This document shows, one piece after another, positions 19,211 through 30,269 of a stretch of 64,000 nucleotides of DNA. Position numbers and translations under genes: made by a program. Origin of the DNA: Pseudomonas sp. Bc-h (GTDB taxonomy: Bacteria; Pseudomonadota; Gammaproteobacteria; Pseudomonadales; Pseudomonadaceae); NCBI RefSeq assembly GCF_002080045.1, contig NZ_MUIN01000002.1, positions 464,127-528,126 on the forward strand. The letters are read 5' to 3'. Numbering within the stretch: the stretch's first letter is position 1; each line of letters begins with the position of its first letter. The notes under the pieces were generated by a model. It ran no database searches, was not told the origin of the DNA, and worked only from the letters and a program-made list of their open reading frames with translations.

Positions 19211-22200
19211 ACGTCAGCCTGCTCCAGCGAGGCTGGCGAAGCAGGTTTACGTTGCCAGCGACGGCCGAGACGATCGAAATACAGATAGATGACCGGCGTG
19301 GTGAATAGCGTCAGTACCTGACTCACCAGAAGACCGCCAACCATCACCAGACCCAGTGGCTGACGCAGCTCGGCACCGGAACCTGTGGCGAACATCAATG
19401 GAATGGCGCCAAACAACGCAGCGAGCGTGGTCATCAGAATCGGCCGGAAACGCAGCAGCGCCGCTTCGTAGATCGCTGTCTGCGGATCGACGCCACGGTT
19501 GCGCTCAGCGTCGAGGGCAAAGTCGATCATCATGATCGCGTTCTTCTTGACGATACCGATCAGCAGAATAATGCCGATGATCGCGATCATGCCCAGATCG
19601 TTGCCGCTCAATATCAGCGCCAGCAACGCACCGATGGCGGCTGATGGCAGGGTCGAGAGAATAGTGATCGGGTGAATGTAGCTCTCGTACAGCACCCCCA
19701 ACACGATGTACATCGTCACCACTGCGGCGAGCACCAGCAACAGCGTGCTGGACAGCGAGGCCTGGAACGCTTCGGCCGCGCCCTGAAACTGCGTCTGCAC
19801 ACCGAGCGGCATGCCAATGTCTTTCTGCACTTGCTCGATCACTTCTACCGCTTGCCCAAGCGCCACGCCGGGCGCCAGGTTGAACGACATCATCACCGCC
19901 GGAAACTGGCCCATGTGGGCGATGGCCAACTGCGCCTGACGCTGCTCGACCCTGGCCAGACTTGAGAGTTTGACCTGGCCGCCATCGGTGGTCTTGACGT
20001 GAATCTGCTCCAGCGCCTGCGGCCCCAGATCATTGGCCGCCGCCGCTTGAAGCACCACGCGGTACTGGCTGGCCTGGGTGTAGATCGTGGAAATCTGCCG
20101 CTGGCCGAACGCGTCATACAGCGCGTCGGTGATATTGGCGACCGTAACGCCCAGTCGGCTAGCCGCATCGCGGTCAATGTTCAGGTACACCTGCAGGCCT
20201 TTGTCCTGCAGGTCGCTGGCGACGTCGGTCAGTTCCGCACGTTCGGCCAGAGCGTCCACCAGTTTGCCACTCCACAGGCTCAACAGTTCGGCATCCGGCG
20301 AGGACATGCTGAACTGATATTGGGTGCGACTGACCCGATCCTCGATGGTCAGGTCCTGCACCGGCTGCATGAACAGACGGATGTCCGACAGTTGATCGAC
20401 CTGTGGCTGGAGGCGCTGAATCACCTGCGTCGCGGTCAGGTCGCGCTGGTTGTGCGGCTTGAGGTTGATCAGCATGCGTCCGCTGTTGAGCGTGGCGTTG
20501 TCGCCATCGACACCGATGTAGGACGACAGGCTGGACACGGCCGGATCCTGCAGAATGACCTTGGCCAGAGCCTGCTGCCGTTCGCTCATGGAGGCGAACG
20601 AAACCGACTGCGGCGCTTCGGAAATGCCCTGGATCACCCCGGTATCCTGCACCGGAAAGAAACCCTTCGGTACAGCGAGATAGAGCAGCACGGTGACGCC
20701 CAGCGTGGCGATGGCCACCAGCAGCGTCAGCGGTTGATGCTTGAGTACCCACTGCAATTTGCGCCCGTAGGCGGCGATCAGCCAATCGATCCAGGCGCCG
20801 CTGGCCCGGTAGAAACGGCCCTGCTCTTCTTCCTTGGGCTCGCGCTTGAGCAAGCGCGCGCACATCATCGGCGTCAGGGTCAGCGAAACCACCAGCGAAA
20901 TCAGGATCGCCACCGCCAGGGTAATTGCGAACTCGCGGAACAATCGTCCGACCACGTCGGCCATGAACAGCAGTGGAATCAACACCGCGATCAACGAGAT
21001 GGTCAACGAAATCAGGGTGAAGCCGATCTGCCGCGCGCCTTTGAGGGCGGCCTGCAACGGAGTCTCGCCCTCCTCCAGATGCCGGGAAATGTTCTCCAGC
21101 ATGACGATCGCATCGTCCACCACGAAGCCGGTGGCAATGGTCATGGCCATCAGCGTCAGGTTGTTGACCGAGAAGCCGGCAAGGTACATGACGCCAAAAG
21201 TGCCCACCAGCGACAGCGGCACGGCTATCGAAGGAATGATGGTGGCGCTGAGGCGGCGCAGAAACAGAAATGTAACCAACACCACCAGCACGATGGAAAT
21301 CAGCAATTCGTGCTGCACGTCGCTGACCGAGGCGCGGATGGTTTGCGTGCGGTCGGTCAGCACCACTACGTCCAGACCGGCGGGCAGGTTGTCGGTGATG
21401 CTCGGCAACAAGGCCTTGATCCGGTCGACCACCTCAATGACGTTGGCCCCCGGCTGACGCTGGATATTCAGCAGCACGGCCTGGTTTTGGTTGGCCCAGG
21501 CGGCAAGACGCTCGTTTTCCGCGCCATCGACGATCTGCGCCACGTCCTTGAGACGCAGCGGCCCGCCGTTGTTGTAGGCCAGAATCAGGTTGGCGTATTC
21601 CTCGGGCGACTTGAGCTGATCGTTCGCATCGAGCATCGAAACCCGGGTCGGACCGTCGAAGTTGCCCTTGGGCGTGTTGACGTTGGAGGCACTGACCAGC
21701 GTGCGCACGTCCGACAGGTTCAGACCGTTGGCGGCCAGCGCATCAGGATTGACCTTGATCCGCACTGCCTGCCGCTGGCCGCCGGCGATGCTGACCATGC
21801 CGACGCCGCTGATCTGGGCGATTTTCTGCGCCATGCGCGTATCGACCAGATCATTGAGCTTGGGCAGGAGCATGGTTTTCGAAGTGATCGCCAGGGTCAG
21901 CACCGGGGTGTCCGCGGGGTTGACCTTGTTGTAGGTCGGTGGCGCTGGCAAATCGTTTGGCAGCAAGTTGGTCGCGCCATTGATCGCCGCCTGCACTTCC
22001 TGTTCGGCGACATCCATGTTGATGTCCAGGCTGAAACGCAGGGTAATCACCGAGGCGCCGCCGGAACTGGTCGAGGCCATTTGCGTCAGGCCCGGCATCT
22101 GCCCGAACTGACGCTCAAGCGGTGCGGTCACGGCACTGGTCATCACTTGCGGGCTGGCACCGGGGTACAGGGTCATGACCCGGATGGTCGGATAATCCAC

Positions 22201-22317
22201 CTGCGGCAACGCCGAAACCGGCAGCAAGGTGTAGGCGATCAGGCCGGCCAGCACGATGGCCAGCATGCTCAGCGTGGTCGCGACGGGCCTGAGGATGAAC
22301 AGGCGTGACAGGTTCAT
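19207..22317 (-). CDS. muxB: RND efflux permease subunit MuxB
   Basis: An RND transporter of 1036 aa, the partner of MuxC. The helix 4 motif [13 protein letters not shown] retains the Asp pair for proton transfer, and the N-terminus ([16 protein letters not shown]) is typical of MdtB/MuxB. The paired permease genes are an ancient duplication, and the two share the same overall plan. The start overlaps the muxA stop by ATGA, which suggests coupled, near-equimolar synthesis. Confidence 0.94.
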   Translation of the reverse strand: MNLSRLFILRPVATTLSMLAIVLAGLIAYTLLPVSALPQVDYPTIRVMTLYPGASPQVMTSAVTAPLERQFGQMPGLTQMASTSSGGASVITLRFSLDINMDVAEQEVQAAINGATNLLPNDLPAPPTYNKVNPADTPVLTLAITSKTMLLPKLNDLVDTRMAQKIAQISGVGMVSIAGGQRQAVRIKVNPDALAANGLNLSDVRTLVSASNVNTPKGNFDGPTRVSMLDANDQLKSPEEYANLILAYNNGGPLRLKDVAQIVDGAENERLAAWANQNQAVLLNIQRQPGANVIEVVDRIKALLPSITDNLPAGLDVVVLTDRTQTIRASVSDVQHELLISIVLVVLVTFLFLRRLSATIIPSIAVPLSLVGTFGVMYLAGFSVNNLTLMAMTIATGFVVDDAIVMLENISRHLEEGETPLQAALKGARQIGFTLISLTISLIAVLIPLLFMADVVGRLFREFAITLAVAILISLVVSLTLTPMMCARLLKREPKEEEQGRFYRASGAWIDWLIAAYGRKLQWVLKHQPLTLLVAIATLGVTVLLYLAVPKGFFPVQDTGVIQGISEAPQSVSFASMSERQQALAKVILQDPAVSSLSSYIGVDGDNATLNSGRMLINLKPHNQRDLTATQVIQRLQPQVDQLSDIRLFMQPVQDLTIEDRVSRTQYQFSMSSPDAELLSLWSGKLVDALAERAELTDVASDLQDKGLQVYLNIDRDAASRLGVTVANITDALYDAFGQRQISTIYTQASQYRVVLQAAAANDLGPQALEQIHVKTTDGGQVKLSSLARVEQRQAQLAIAHMGQFPAVMMSFNLAPGVALGQAVEVIEQVQKDIGMPLGVQTQFQGAAEAFQASLSSTLLLVLAAVVTMYIVLGVLYESYIHPITILSTLPSAAIGALLALILSGNDLGMIAIIGIILLIGIVKKNAIMMIDFALDAERNRGVDPQTAIYEAALLRFRPILMTTLAALFGAIPLMFATGSGAELRQPLGLVMVGGLLVSQVLTLFTTPVIYLYFDRLGRRWQRKPASPASLEQADV

Positions 22318-23645
22318 ACGTTGCCTTTTTTCACGGCGGCGGCGTCGGCCGACTCACCGGTTTCCTTGTCTTTCGCGGGCTGGCCCTGCAGCTTTCCACC
22401 CGGCGTGACCGGCACGTCCTTGCTGTCGTTGACCACTTCCACCTCACTGCCGTCCTTCAAACGGTCGGTGCCTTCCAGCACCACGCGATCACCCGCGGCC
22501 AGACCTTCGGTGATGACCGTGGAGTTCTCATCGCTCGGGCCGGTTTTGAGCTGACGAATACGAACCTTCTTGTCGCCCTCCATCACGTAGACGAAGGTGC
22601 CGTTGACGCCGAACTGCACCGCAGCCGACGGCACCAGCACGGCGTTTTTCATCGTGCTGGCCAGCAGACGCGCGTTGACGAACTGGTTGGGAAACAACGC
22701 CTCGTTTTCGTTATCGAAGCGCGCCTTGAATTTCAGGGTGCCTGTGGTGATGTCGATCTGGTTGTCGATGCTGGCGAGCACGCCCTTGGCCTGCAGCTTC
22801 ACGTCGCCACGGTCCCAGGCTTCCACCGGCAATTTGTCGCCGTTGCGGTAGTGACCGATCACGTCTGCGAGATCTTTCTCCGGCAGGGTGAAGCTGACCG
22901 TGATCGGTTTGGTCTGGGTGATGACTGCCAGAGCGGTGGTGTCATTGGCGGCCACCAGGTTGCCGACGTCCAGTTGACGCAGGCCGATGCGGCCGGCGAT
23001 CGGCGCACGAATCTGGGTGAACTCGAGATTGAGCCTGGCGTCGCCCACGGCGGCCTGATTGGTCTTGATCGTGCCCTGATATTGGCCGATCAGCGACTCG
23101 GCGGTGTCCAGGGTCTGCTTGGCGATGCTGTCCTCTTTGTACAGGTCCCGATAACGCTGTACGTCGATCTGCGCATTTTTCAGCAGCGCCTGATTGGTCA
23201 TCAGGGTGCCTTCGGCCTGTTGCAGGGCAATCTGGTAGCTGCGCGGATCGATCACCGCCAAGAGATCCCCGGCCTTGACCTGCTGACCCTCCTGGAAGTT
23301 GATCTTGACCAGCTCGCCCGCGACCCGGCTGCGCACGTTGATGGTGTTCATCGCGGTCACGGTGCCCAGCGCTTTGTAATAGATAGGGAAGTCACCCGTG
23401 GTCGCAGGCGCCACTCGCACTGGGACCGGGCCGGCCGCTCCGCCGAACCCCGGACGCTGACCGGTCGTTTTTCCCGCGCCGCCGCTGCGGCTTGCGCCTT
23501 TGTGGGCTTGCCCGGATTGCTGCGCGGTGGCATCAGTCTTTTGTGCCGATCCCGGCCAGAACCGCCAGCAGACGCCTGCGACAATCAAGAGAACCAACAA
23601 GCTGAGTAGCCAGCGACGGGAGTTACGGAAACCAGACGATTGCAT
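22314..23645 (-). CDS. muxA: RND membrane-fusion protein MuxA
   Basis: A periplasmic adaptor of 443 aa (MdtA/AcrA family) that bridges MuxBC and OpmB. One N-terminal membrane anchor (about 10-28) is followed by a low-complexity Gly/Ala/Arg linker, then lipoyl, alpha-hairpin and beta-barrel domains ([29 protein letters not shown]). A start 16 codons upstream is open, but the ATG at 23645 directly precedes the anchor and gives a normal length. It is the first gene of the operon. A perfect CTTAC-TTTG-GTAAG hairpin lies about 100 bases upstream. Confidence 0.92.
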   Translation of the reverse strand: MQSSGFRNSRRWLLSLLVLLIVAGVCWRFWPGSAQKTDATAQQSGQAHKGASRSGGAGKTTGQRPGFGGAAGPVPVRVAPATTGDFPIYYKALGTVTAMNTINVRSRVAGELVKINFQEGQQVKAGDLLAVIDPRSYQIALQQAEGTLMTNQALLKNAQIDVQRYRDLYKEDSIAKQTLDTAESLIGQYQGTIKTNQAAVGDARLNLEFTQIRAPIAGRIGLRQLDVGNLVAANDTTALAVITQTKPITVSFTLPEKDLADVIGHYRNGDKLPVEAWDRGDVKLQAKGVLASIDNQIDITTGTLKFKARFDNENEALFPNQFVNARLLASTMKNAVLVPSAAVQFGVNGTFVYVMEGDKKVRIRQLKTGPSDENSTVITEGLAAGDRVVLEGTDRLKDGSEVEVVNDSKDVPVTPGGKLQGQPAKDKETGESADAAAVKKGNV

Positions 23646-23745
23646 GAATAAGTCAACCAGTGTGCGCGTGAGCGTCTTCGGGAGGCTGAACAATAAGCAT
23701 AGTTACGTGCCAAGCAAAGGGCCTTTACCGGCAATTTACCGAGTG

Positions 23746-23759
23746 CTTACTTTGGTAAG
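23746..23759. promoter_or_regulatory. Short palindrome upstream of muxA
   Basis: CTTAC-TTTG-GTAAG is a perfect inverted repeat about 100 bases upstream of the muxA start and just before the tpx terminator. It could be an operator for the mux operon, but no adjacent regulator gene supports that. Confidence 0.3.
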
Positions 23760-23776
23760 GTGCTGACCTGCAAATG

Positions 23777-23805
23777 AAAACGGCCTGATCGAGTCAGGCC
23801 GTTTT
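23777..23805 (-). terminator. Intrinsic terminator of tpx
   Basis: A perfect 12-bp stem AAAACGGCCTGA / TCAGGCCGTTTT with a five-base loop lies 50 bases beyond the tpx stop. On the minus strand it ends in a T run, so it should stop tpx transcripts before muxA. Confidence 0.85.
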
Positions 23806-23854
23806 GTGTTGCTATCTATTGCACGGAGGTGTTCGGCAATACGCAACGGACAAC

Positions 23855-24355
23855 TTACTTGAGTACGGCGAGTGCGGCGTCGTAGTTCGGCTCTTGACCG
23901 ATCTCCGGAACCAGTTCGCTGTGCAGGACGTTGTCGTTCTCGTCCAGGACCACCACCGCGCGGGTGGTCAGGCCGACCATCGGGCCGTCAGCGATGGCCA
24001 CGCCGTAGGCTTCCATGAAATCGGCGCCACGCATGGTCGACAGGTTCTTCACGTTTTCCAGGCCTTCGGCGCCGCAAAAACGCGCCTGGGCGAATGGCAG
24101 GTCAGCGGAGATGCACAGCACCACGGCGTTGTTCAGGTCGTTGGCCTGAGCGTTGAACTTGCGCACGGAAGTGGCGCAGGTCGGGGTGTCGACGCTTGGG
24201 AAAATATTCAGCACTTTGCGCTTGCCGGCGAACGTTTCCAGTGTCACGTCAGCCAGATCGCCACCGACCAGTTTGAAGGCAGGCGCCTTGCTGCCGACCT
24301 TTGGCAGTTCGCCGCTGATTTGCACAGGGGAGCCTCTACGAGTCACTTGAGCCAT
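23855..24355 (-). CDS. tpx: Thiol peroxidase Tpx
   Basis: An atypical 2-Cys peroxiredoxin of 166 aa that reduces hydrogen and lipid peroxides with thioredoxin. The peroxidatic Cys lies in [12 protein letters not shown] (about 61) and the resolving Cys in ARFCGAEG (about 95), both in the family positions. AAGGA precedes the ATG. It is monocistronic, with its own terminator at 23777-23805. The length and ends match the family. Confidence 0.95.
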   Translation of the reverse strand: MAQVTRRGSPVQISGELPKVGSKAPAFKLVGGDLADVTLETFAGKRKVLNIFPSVDTPTCATSVRKFNAQANDLNNAVVLCISADLPFAQARFCGAEGLENVKNLSTMRGADFMEAYGVAIADGPMVGLTTRAVVVLDENDNVLHSELVPEIGQEPNYDAALAVLK

Positions 24356-24445
24356 GAGCTGAGTCCTTATTCTGAGGTTGCGGGAAAAGACTGGAAGTTA
24401 ACCACGAAAGCGCCTGTCGACCTACCGGTATGCGGTAATTTGTTG

Positions 24446-25375
24446 TCAGCTCATGGGCGCTGGCGCAGATTTATCCAGCAAGCCTGGCCGCGCGCACAAT
24501 TCCACCAGCCAGTCGACGAACACCCTCACCCGACGCGACATTTGCCGATGGGACGGATACAACGCCGTCAGCGGTAACCGGGGTTGCGCAAAGGCCTCCA
24601 GCACCTCGACCAACTCACCGCAGCGCAAAGGTTCAGCGACATGGTAGTACGGGGTCTGCACCAGGCCATAGCCGGCACAGCAGGCCGCGAGATAACCATC
24701 GGCGCTGTTGGTCGCCAGCGTTTTGGGCAGACTCAGTTCCTGCCCCCTGCCCTCTATCACGAACTCCAGGCCGTAACGTTTATTTGAAGTCGCGGAAAAA
24801 TATTCGATGACCCTGTGTTGCGCCAGTTCTTCCAGCGTTTGCGGAACGCCATGGCGCTGCAGATAAGCGGGACTGGCACAGACCACCTGACGCATCTGCG
24901 CCAGAGGCCGGGCTACCAGCGAATGGTCCAGAGGCTGGCCGCCGCGGATCACACAATCGAAGCCCTCACGGATCAGATCCACCGGGCGGTCGGTCATGCC
25001 GACTTCCATTTCCAGTCCGGGATAGCGCTCGGTGAATTCGGGCAGTGCAGGCATGAGAATCAACCGACCGAAGCCCGCTGGCATGTCGACCCGCAGCACG
25101 CCTTCGGGCGCCTTGGCTATAGAAGAAAACGCCGACTCGGCATCGTCCAGATCGTTGAGCAGGCTGACGCAGCGCTGGTAGTAGGCCTGCCCGTCGAGCG
25201 TCGGGGTGACCTGGCGCGTGGTGCGCAGCAACAACTGCACGCCCAGATGCGCCTCCAGTTGTTTGATCAGAATCGTCACCGAAGCGCGGGGCATGTGCAG
25301 GCTGTCCGCAGCCTTGGCAAAACCGCCCAGCTCGACGATTCGGGTAAAGGCACGCATGGCGTTGAATCGGTCCAT
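24446..25375 (-). CDS. LysR-family transcriptional regulator
   Basis: A LysR regulator of 309 aa with an N-terminal winged helix (about 1-60, [20 protein letters not shown]) and a C-terminal ligand-binding domain. GCGGAG sits five bases from the ATG at 25375 and would overlap the GTG at 25381, so I used the ATG. It diverges from an aldo/keto reductase gene 135 bases away, the standard arrangement for a LysR regulator and its target. The effector is unknown. Confidence 0.9.
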   Translation of the reverse strand: MDRFNAMRAFTRIVELGGFAKAADSLHMPRASVTILIKQLEAHLGVQLLLRTTRQVTPTLDGQAYYQRCVSLLNDLDDAESAFSSIAKAPEGVLRVDMPAGFGRLILMPALPEFTERYPGLEMEVGMTDRPVDLIREGFDCVIRGGQPLDHSLVARPLAQMRQVVCASPAYLQRHGVPQTLEELAQHRVIEYFSATSNKRYGLEFVIEGRGQELSLPKTLATNSADGYLAACCAGYGLVQTPYYHVAEPLRCGELVEVLEAFAQPRLPLTALYPSHRQMSRRVRVFVDWLVELCARPGLLDKSAPAPMS

Positions 25376-25510
25376 TGCCACTCCGCTGGATTCGATTGTT
25401 TAGATTTTCTCAATAGTGAAAGCACTTTTAGCCGGTTTATCGGGATTCTGTCGAGGGGCAAGAATGGGCGGGTCTTGAAGCCACACCTGAATCCAGAAAA
25501 GGAACTGATC

Positions 25511-26506
25511 ATGCAAACGCGTCAACTCGGCAACAACGGACCCCACGTTTCGGCAGTCGGCCTGGGCTGCATGGGCATGACCGATTTTTACACCACCGGC
25601 GGCGACCCTCAGGAGGCCATCGCCACGATCCATCGCGCGCTGGAACTGGGCGTAACCCTGTTTGACACCGCCGACATGTATGGCCCCCACACCAACGAAG
25701 AACTGCTGGGCAAGGCGCTGGCCGGCAAACGCGATCAGGCATTCATCGCCAGCAAGTTCGGCATCGTGCGCACCCCGGGCGACGCTGCGGCTCGAGGCGT
25801 CAACGGCAGCCCCGAGTACATTCGGGACGCCATCGACGGCACCTTGAAGCGTTTGAAGATCGACACCCTGGACTTGTATTACCAGCACCGGATCGACCCG
25901 AAGATCAGCATCGAGGAATCGGTGGGTGCCATGGCCGAGCTGGTCAAGGCTGGCAAGGTGCGTTATCTCGGCTTGAGCGAGGCGTCGGCCAGCACTCTGG
26001 AGCGCGCGCATAAGATTCACCCGATTGCGGCTTTGCAGACCGAGTATTCGCTCTGGAGCCGAGAGCCTGAAGAAAACGGCGTGCTGCAGACCTGCCGCCG
26101 CCTGGGCATTGCCTTCGTGCCCTATAGCCCGCTGGGGCGTGGCTTTCTGACCGGCACGCTGAAATCCCCCGACGACTTCGCCGCCGACGATTACCGCCGC
26201 AGCAGCCCACGCTTTCAAGGCGAGAATTTTGCGAAAAACCTGGAGCTGGTGCACAAGGTCCAGCAGCTGGCGGCGGACAAAGGCGTGACAGCTGGGCAAC
26301 TGGCATTGGCGTGGGTGCTGGCGCAGGGCAATGACGTGATCCCGATTCCCGGAACCAAACAACGTAAATACCTGGAGGAAAACGTAGCGGCGCTGGATGT
26401 AACGCTCAGCGCAAATGAGTTGCAGGCGTTGAAGGATCTGTTTCCGGTCGCTGCGGTGGCCGGTGGGCGCTATCCAGAGGCGGCATTGAAGCTGCTCAAC
26501 GGCTGA
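25511..26506 (+). CDS. Aldo/keto reductase
   Basis: An NADPH-dependent reductase of 331 aa (AKR13/YajO-like). The catalytic Asp and Tyr lie in [14 protein letters not shown] (about 57-62), the Lys in ASKFG, and the His in YYQHRID. GGAA precedes the ATG at 25511. An open frame continues far upstream, but it crosses the divergent LysR gene and has no AKR homology there. It probably reduces reactive aldehydes under control of the adjacent LysR protein. The substrate is not visible from sequence. Confidence 0.92.
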   Translation: MQTRQLGNNGPHVSAVGLGCMGMTDFYTTGGDPQEAIATIHRALELGVTLFDTADMYGPHTNEELLGKALAGKRDQAFIASKFGIVRTPGDAAARGVNGSPEYIRDAIDGTLKRLKIDTLDLYYQHRIDPKISIEESVGAMAELVKAGKVRYLGLSEASASTLERAHKIHPIAALQTEYSLWSREPEENGVLQTCRRLGIAFVPYSPLGRGFLTGTLKSPDDFAADDYRRSSPRFQGENFAKNLELVHKVQQLAADKGVTAGQLALAWVLAQGNDVIPIPGTKQRKYLEENVAALDVTLSANELQALKDLFPVAAVAGGRYPEAALKLLNG

Positions 26507-26513
26507 TACAGCT

Positions 26514-26565
26514 GACACGACACCCTTGTAACAGCCCGGTCAGGCTGCCACATGGGTGTCGCGTC
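26514..26565. terminator. Long hairpin between convergent genes
   Basis: GACACGACACCC (26514-26525) pairs with GGGTGTCGCGTC (26554-26565) with one mismatch, enclosing an inner CAGCC/GGCTG stem. It sits in the 70-base gap between the convergent aldo/keto reductase and tamB genes and probably acts as a bidirectional terminator. Confidence 0.55.
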
Positions 26566-26576
26566 AAATGAATGGC

Positions 26577-29500
26577 CTAGAAATCCCGCTTGTAGAAAAT
26601 GTCCAGCGAACTCGCCACGCCCCCTGCGGCTTCCAGGTACACCTTCTTGCTCAGCAGATAACGCAAAGCGATGGTGTTGGCCGGTTCGAACACCCCTACC
26701 CCATAACGAAGGCTGAGCTTGTCGGTGATCTTGCCGCTGGCGACCACCGCCGTCTTGTCGCCACTGCCCGAGGTGTCGAGGTCGAAATCCTTGATCCCGA
26801 GGTCCGAGGCCAGTTTGCCCGCGGTCCCCGAGCTGCCGGCCAGCCCCAGGGCCAACGCCGCCTGAGCCATCATGTTGTTGTCCTCGCCGTCGGTGGCCAG
26901 CGGACGCCCGAGCACCAGGTAGGAAAGCGCCTGCTCCTGGCTCATGGCAGGCTCAGAGAAGACAGTCGTGGTCGGCTGTTCAGCACTACCGCTCAGGCGA
27001 ATCCCGGCGATGACGTCATCGGTCTGGCGAATCGCTTCGATATCCAGATAAGGCTGATCAACGGGCCCGGCAAACAGCAAACGCGCCTTGCGAATGGTCA
27101 GCCGCTGCCCGTAAGCGCGATAGCGGCCATCGTTCAGATTCAGTTCGCCACGGGTATCGAGGTTGTCGCCGATGTGAACATGGCCTGCCAGGTTGGCCGT
27201 CAGGCCGAAACCGCTGAAGCTGAGTTTCTCCTGGCCGACTTCAACGTTGATGTCCATGGCGATCGCCATGGGCGGTTTGCCCTCTTTGGTTTGCGCACCG
27301 ACGATGACGGTGTCGTCAGACACCTTGACCGTGGATGGCGGCAATTGCCGGACGGTGATCTCCCCTTTGGGAATCAGGACCTTGCCGGACACCGCCAGCC
27401 GATCGCCCTGCAGGGTGATTTTCAGGTCCGGCGCGGCCTCGAGCTTCGCATAGGGCTCGACCGTGATTGGCAGCCGCGAGCCTTGCAGGCTCACGTCGAC
27501 GTTCAGTGCCTCGGCCCAGGCGATGTGCCCGCCAATGCTGCCCTGGCCTGTGGGGCCGCTGTTCCAGCTGCCCTTGAGCTGGACGTTCTCCCCGGCAATC
27601 AAGGCCTGAACGTTGAGTTTTTCCAGACTGATCGGCAGCTCCGGCCCTGACACCTCACCCTCGTTCAGAGTGACGTTGCCGTTGACCTGTGGCGCCAGCA
27701 GACCGCCGGAAATCCGACCGCTGCCGTTGAGTTTGCCGTTGAGCTTTTCGATCATCGGGACGAAAGGCCGCGCCACGGAAATATCGACGCCACTGAGGTT
27801 GAAGTCACCGTTGACGGTCTTGTTCTTCGCCAATGGATCGATGCTCAACCGGGCCAGCAGCTCGCCGAGCTTGCCCCCGCGAAAATTCAGGCTGGTGTCG
27901 ACTTTTTTCGGCGTCAGGCTGCTGGTCAGCTTCAACGTCTGATACGGGAAGTCCAGCCATTGATTCTTTTCCTTGACCCGCAGGGTGCCGCCACTGGCAT
28001 CGATCACCACTTGACCATTGGGGCCGGATGCCGGGATATCCAGCTGCACATCGGCATTCAGCGCGCCATTCCAGGCGAAGTCCTTGGGCAACCACTGCGC
28101 CAGGCTTTCCAGGGGAAATTGCTTGAGGTGGTAGCGCAGACGCGGGTCGGGCATCAGACGCTGGTCTTCACCGCAGAGGCTGGCCGGCCCCGACATCCAG
28201 CAATGGGCACCAAAATTGATCTTGCCGTCGGCCAGTCGCTCCAGTCTGGCAGGTTGCTGGAGCTTCCAGTCCTGCCCACCGGCCTGGATATCGCCGCTGG
28301 CCAGACGACCTCGCCAGTTGCCCTTGTCCAGTGTGCCGTCCAGCGCAAGCGCCAGCTTGAGCAGCGGCCCTTGCAGATCGAGCTTGACCTGCTGGCGTTT
28401 GATATCGCCCTGGCCATTGACCGTCAGCGCGCCCAACGCGGTATCGCCCGCCTGAATCCCGCTGGTTTTCAGGTCGATGGTGGCGCGCTGGGCGCCGTCC
28501 AGTTTTGCCGCCAGATTCAGGCTTTGCAGCTTGTTCGTCTCGTAGGCTAGTTGATTGCCTTGCAGCGCCAGCTGACCTTGCGGTGCCTGCAGGGTACCGG
28601 CGAGATCGAGGCGCCCTTTTACCTGGCCTTGCAAGCGTGGCCACAACTGACCAAGGCGAGGCAAGTTCATGTCCAGTTGACCGACCAGCTTCTGTTGCAG
28701 GCTGCCAGTGCCCTCAATCCGGTTATCGCCGAGACGGATCTGCAGTGCGCTGAGGTTCCACTTATCACCGGCGCCATCGGCTTTGGCCTGCAGCACCGCA
28801 GGCTGACCGCGCAGTCGGCCCTTGAGGTCAAGATCGGCGTTGAGGTTCAACTGCTCGTTCTTGAACGCGCCTTTGCTGCGCAACGGGCCGGCGAGCGACC
28901 CTGGCAGTTCGGCGACCCAGAACGATGGATCAATGGCGCTCAGGTCCAGCGCCGTGTCCCAGGCGACACCGTCGGCAAATTGCACATTCAGGTGACCGCT
29001 GGCCTTGCCCTGCCCCGCAACCAGTTCCAGTTGCGGCAGGAAGATCTGCTGCAAATCGCCGCTGAACGGGCTTTGCAAGCTGAACGGGCCTGCGGGGCCT
29101 TTGAAGTCACCCGCAAGGTTGCCCAGATACTTGCCGTCCGTGTAGGAAACCTCTCCTTTAAAGGTGTGAACGCTGACTTGCGGCTCGTCGATCACCGGGT
29201 ACAGGCGATGCCACGGGAAATCCAGCCAGTCGATCTTCGCGTCGGCGCTCAAACCTTTTTGCCAATCCAGCTTGCCGCTGATTTTCAGGCGCTGCTCGGC
29301 GCTGGCGGTCAGGTCCAGCGTGGTGATTTCCGCGCCCTTGGCATCCACCCGGCCTTGCAGCGCCAGCGTTACCGGCCCCTGCTCGGCCGGCAGACTGGCG
29401 TTGCCGAGAATGGCGTAGCCCTGGGCCAGATCACCTTTGGCATTGAGCGTGAGCTTGTTGAGTTGCAGCGTGTCCGGCAGATCGGGCCCGGGCTTGAACT

Positions 29501-30269
29501 GGTCGCTGGTGATTGCAACTTCCGCAGGCAGGTTTTCCACCAGCGGTTGTAGCTGGCCCAACAGCTTCGCCTGGATGTAACCGCTGGATTGCCCATTGAT
29601 CGTGAGGGTCTTGAGCAGATCGCCTTCGACACTCAGCGCCAGCGACAGAGGCTGACCGCTGACATCTGGCAGTTTGACCTGCCCCTGGGCAGTCAGAGGC
29701 CAATCGGCCGTAGGCTTGAGCAAACCGTTGAGGTCCAGAACGATGTCATCGCGTTGCGCATGAACCGAGTCGATTTTCAGCCCGTCCGCCGTCCAGTGCG
29801 CCGCCAGATGCAGATCGCGGACTTGCTCGGTGCCATCCAGATGCAGGCTGCCCACTTGCACGTTGCCCAGTTCTAGCGCCACCGGCAGCTTGAGGTCCGG
29901 AAGTGTGATCGGGCCACTGCTTTCTTCACTACCAGACGGCGGGAAACTCAACCGAATATCCCCGGCCTGCAAGGTATTGATGCACAGGGTCATGCGCGTC
30001 AGACACGACGGCGACCACTCGAACACCGGGGCATCGACCTCGACCTTGCTGTCACCCTGTTGCCACAGCAGCGAATCCGCCTGCCAGGCACCGCCGAGAT
30101 GCCCGGAAAAGTTTTCGATGTGCAGGCCGGGCACCCGTTCCAGCACCCAGCGGCTGCCCGACTGAGTGCCGAGAAGCAAACCCAGGGCAACGCCGAGCAC
30201 CAGGACAATCGCCAGCAGGCTGATTCCAAAAATGATTGCGATACGTTTCAGCAGTGCCGTACTCGTCAC
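26577..30269 (-). CDS. tamB: Translocation and assembly module protein TamB
   Basis: A protein of 1230 aa with one N-terminal membrane anchor (about 10-32) and a long periplasmic beta-rich body that ends in the DUF490/TamB domain and the terminal SLDIFYKRDF. TamB family proteins span the periplasm as a hydrophobic groove, move phospholipids to the outer membrane and help TamA insert some outer-membrane proteins. Its start overlaps the tamA stop (ATGA), as expected for the tamAB operon. The length is normal. Confidence 0.93.
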   Translation of the reverse strand: MTSTALLKRIAIIFGISLLAIVLVLGVALGLLLGTQSGSRWVLERVPGLHIENFSGHLGGAWQADSLLWQQGDSKVEVDAPVFEWSPSCLTRMTLCINTLQAGDIRLSFPPSGSEESSGPITLPDLKLPVALELGNVQVGSLHLDGTEQVRDLHLAAHWTADGLKIDSVHAQRDDIVLDLNGLLKPTADWPLTAQGQVKLPDVSGQPLSLALSVEGDLLKTLTINGQSSGYIQAKLLGQLQPLVENLPAEVAITSDQFKPGPDLPDTLQLNKLTLNAKGDLAQGYAILGNASLPAEQGPVTLALQGRVDAKGAEITTLDLTASAEQRLKISGKLDWQKGLSADAKIDWLDFPWHRLYPVIDEPQVSVHTFKGEVSYTDGKYLGNLAGDFKGPAGPFSLQSPFSGDLQQIFLPQLELVAGQGKASGHLNVQFADGVAWDTALDLSAIDPSFWVAELPGSLAGPLRSKGAFKNEQLNLNADLDLKGRLRGQPAVLQAKADGAGDKWNLSALQIRLGDNRIEGTGSLQQKLVGQLDMNLPRLGQLWPRLQGQVKGRLDLAGTLQAPQGQLALQGNQLAYETNKLQSLNLAAKLDGAQRATIDLKTSGIQAGDTALGALTVNGQGDIKRQQVKLDLQGPLLKLALALDGTLDKGNWRGRLASGDIQAGGQDWKLQQPARLERLADGKINFGAHCWMSGPASLCGEDQRLMPDPRLRYHLKQFPLESLAQWLPKDFAWNGALNADVQLDIPASGPNGQVVIDASGGTLRVKEKNQWLDFPYQTLKLTSSLTPKKVDTSLNFRGGKLGELLARLSIDPLAKNKTVNGDFNLSGVDISVARPFVPMIEKLNGKLNGSGRISGGLLAPQVNGNVTLNEGEVSGPELPISLEKLNVQALIAGENVQLKGSWNSGPTGQGSIGGHIAWAEALNVDVSLQGSRLPITVEPYAKLEAAPDLKITLQGDRLAVSGKVLIPKGEITVRQLPPSTVKVSDDTVIVGAQTKEGKPPMAIAMDINVEVGQEKLSFSGFGLTANLAGHVHIGDNLDTRGELNLNDGRYRAYGQRLTIRKARLLFAGPVDQPYLDIEAIRQTDDVIAGIRLSGSAEQPTTTVFSEPAMSQEQALSYLVLGRPLATDGEDNNMMAQAALALGLAGSSGTAGKLASDLGIKDFDLDTSGSGDKTAVVASGKITDKLSLRYGVGVFEPANTIALRYLLSKKVYLEAAGGVASSLDIFYKRDF

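Noticed and set aside
23646..23700. Sigma54-like TTGGCACG site upstream of muxA
   Set aside because: The GG to GC distance is 11 bases rather than 10, so it is not a valid -24/-12 promoter.
24815..25510. Long N-terminal extension of the aldo/keto reductase
   Set aside because: It crosses the divergent LysR gene and its promoter, and the ATG at 25511 has a ribosome-binding site and the family N-terminus.
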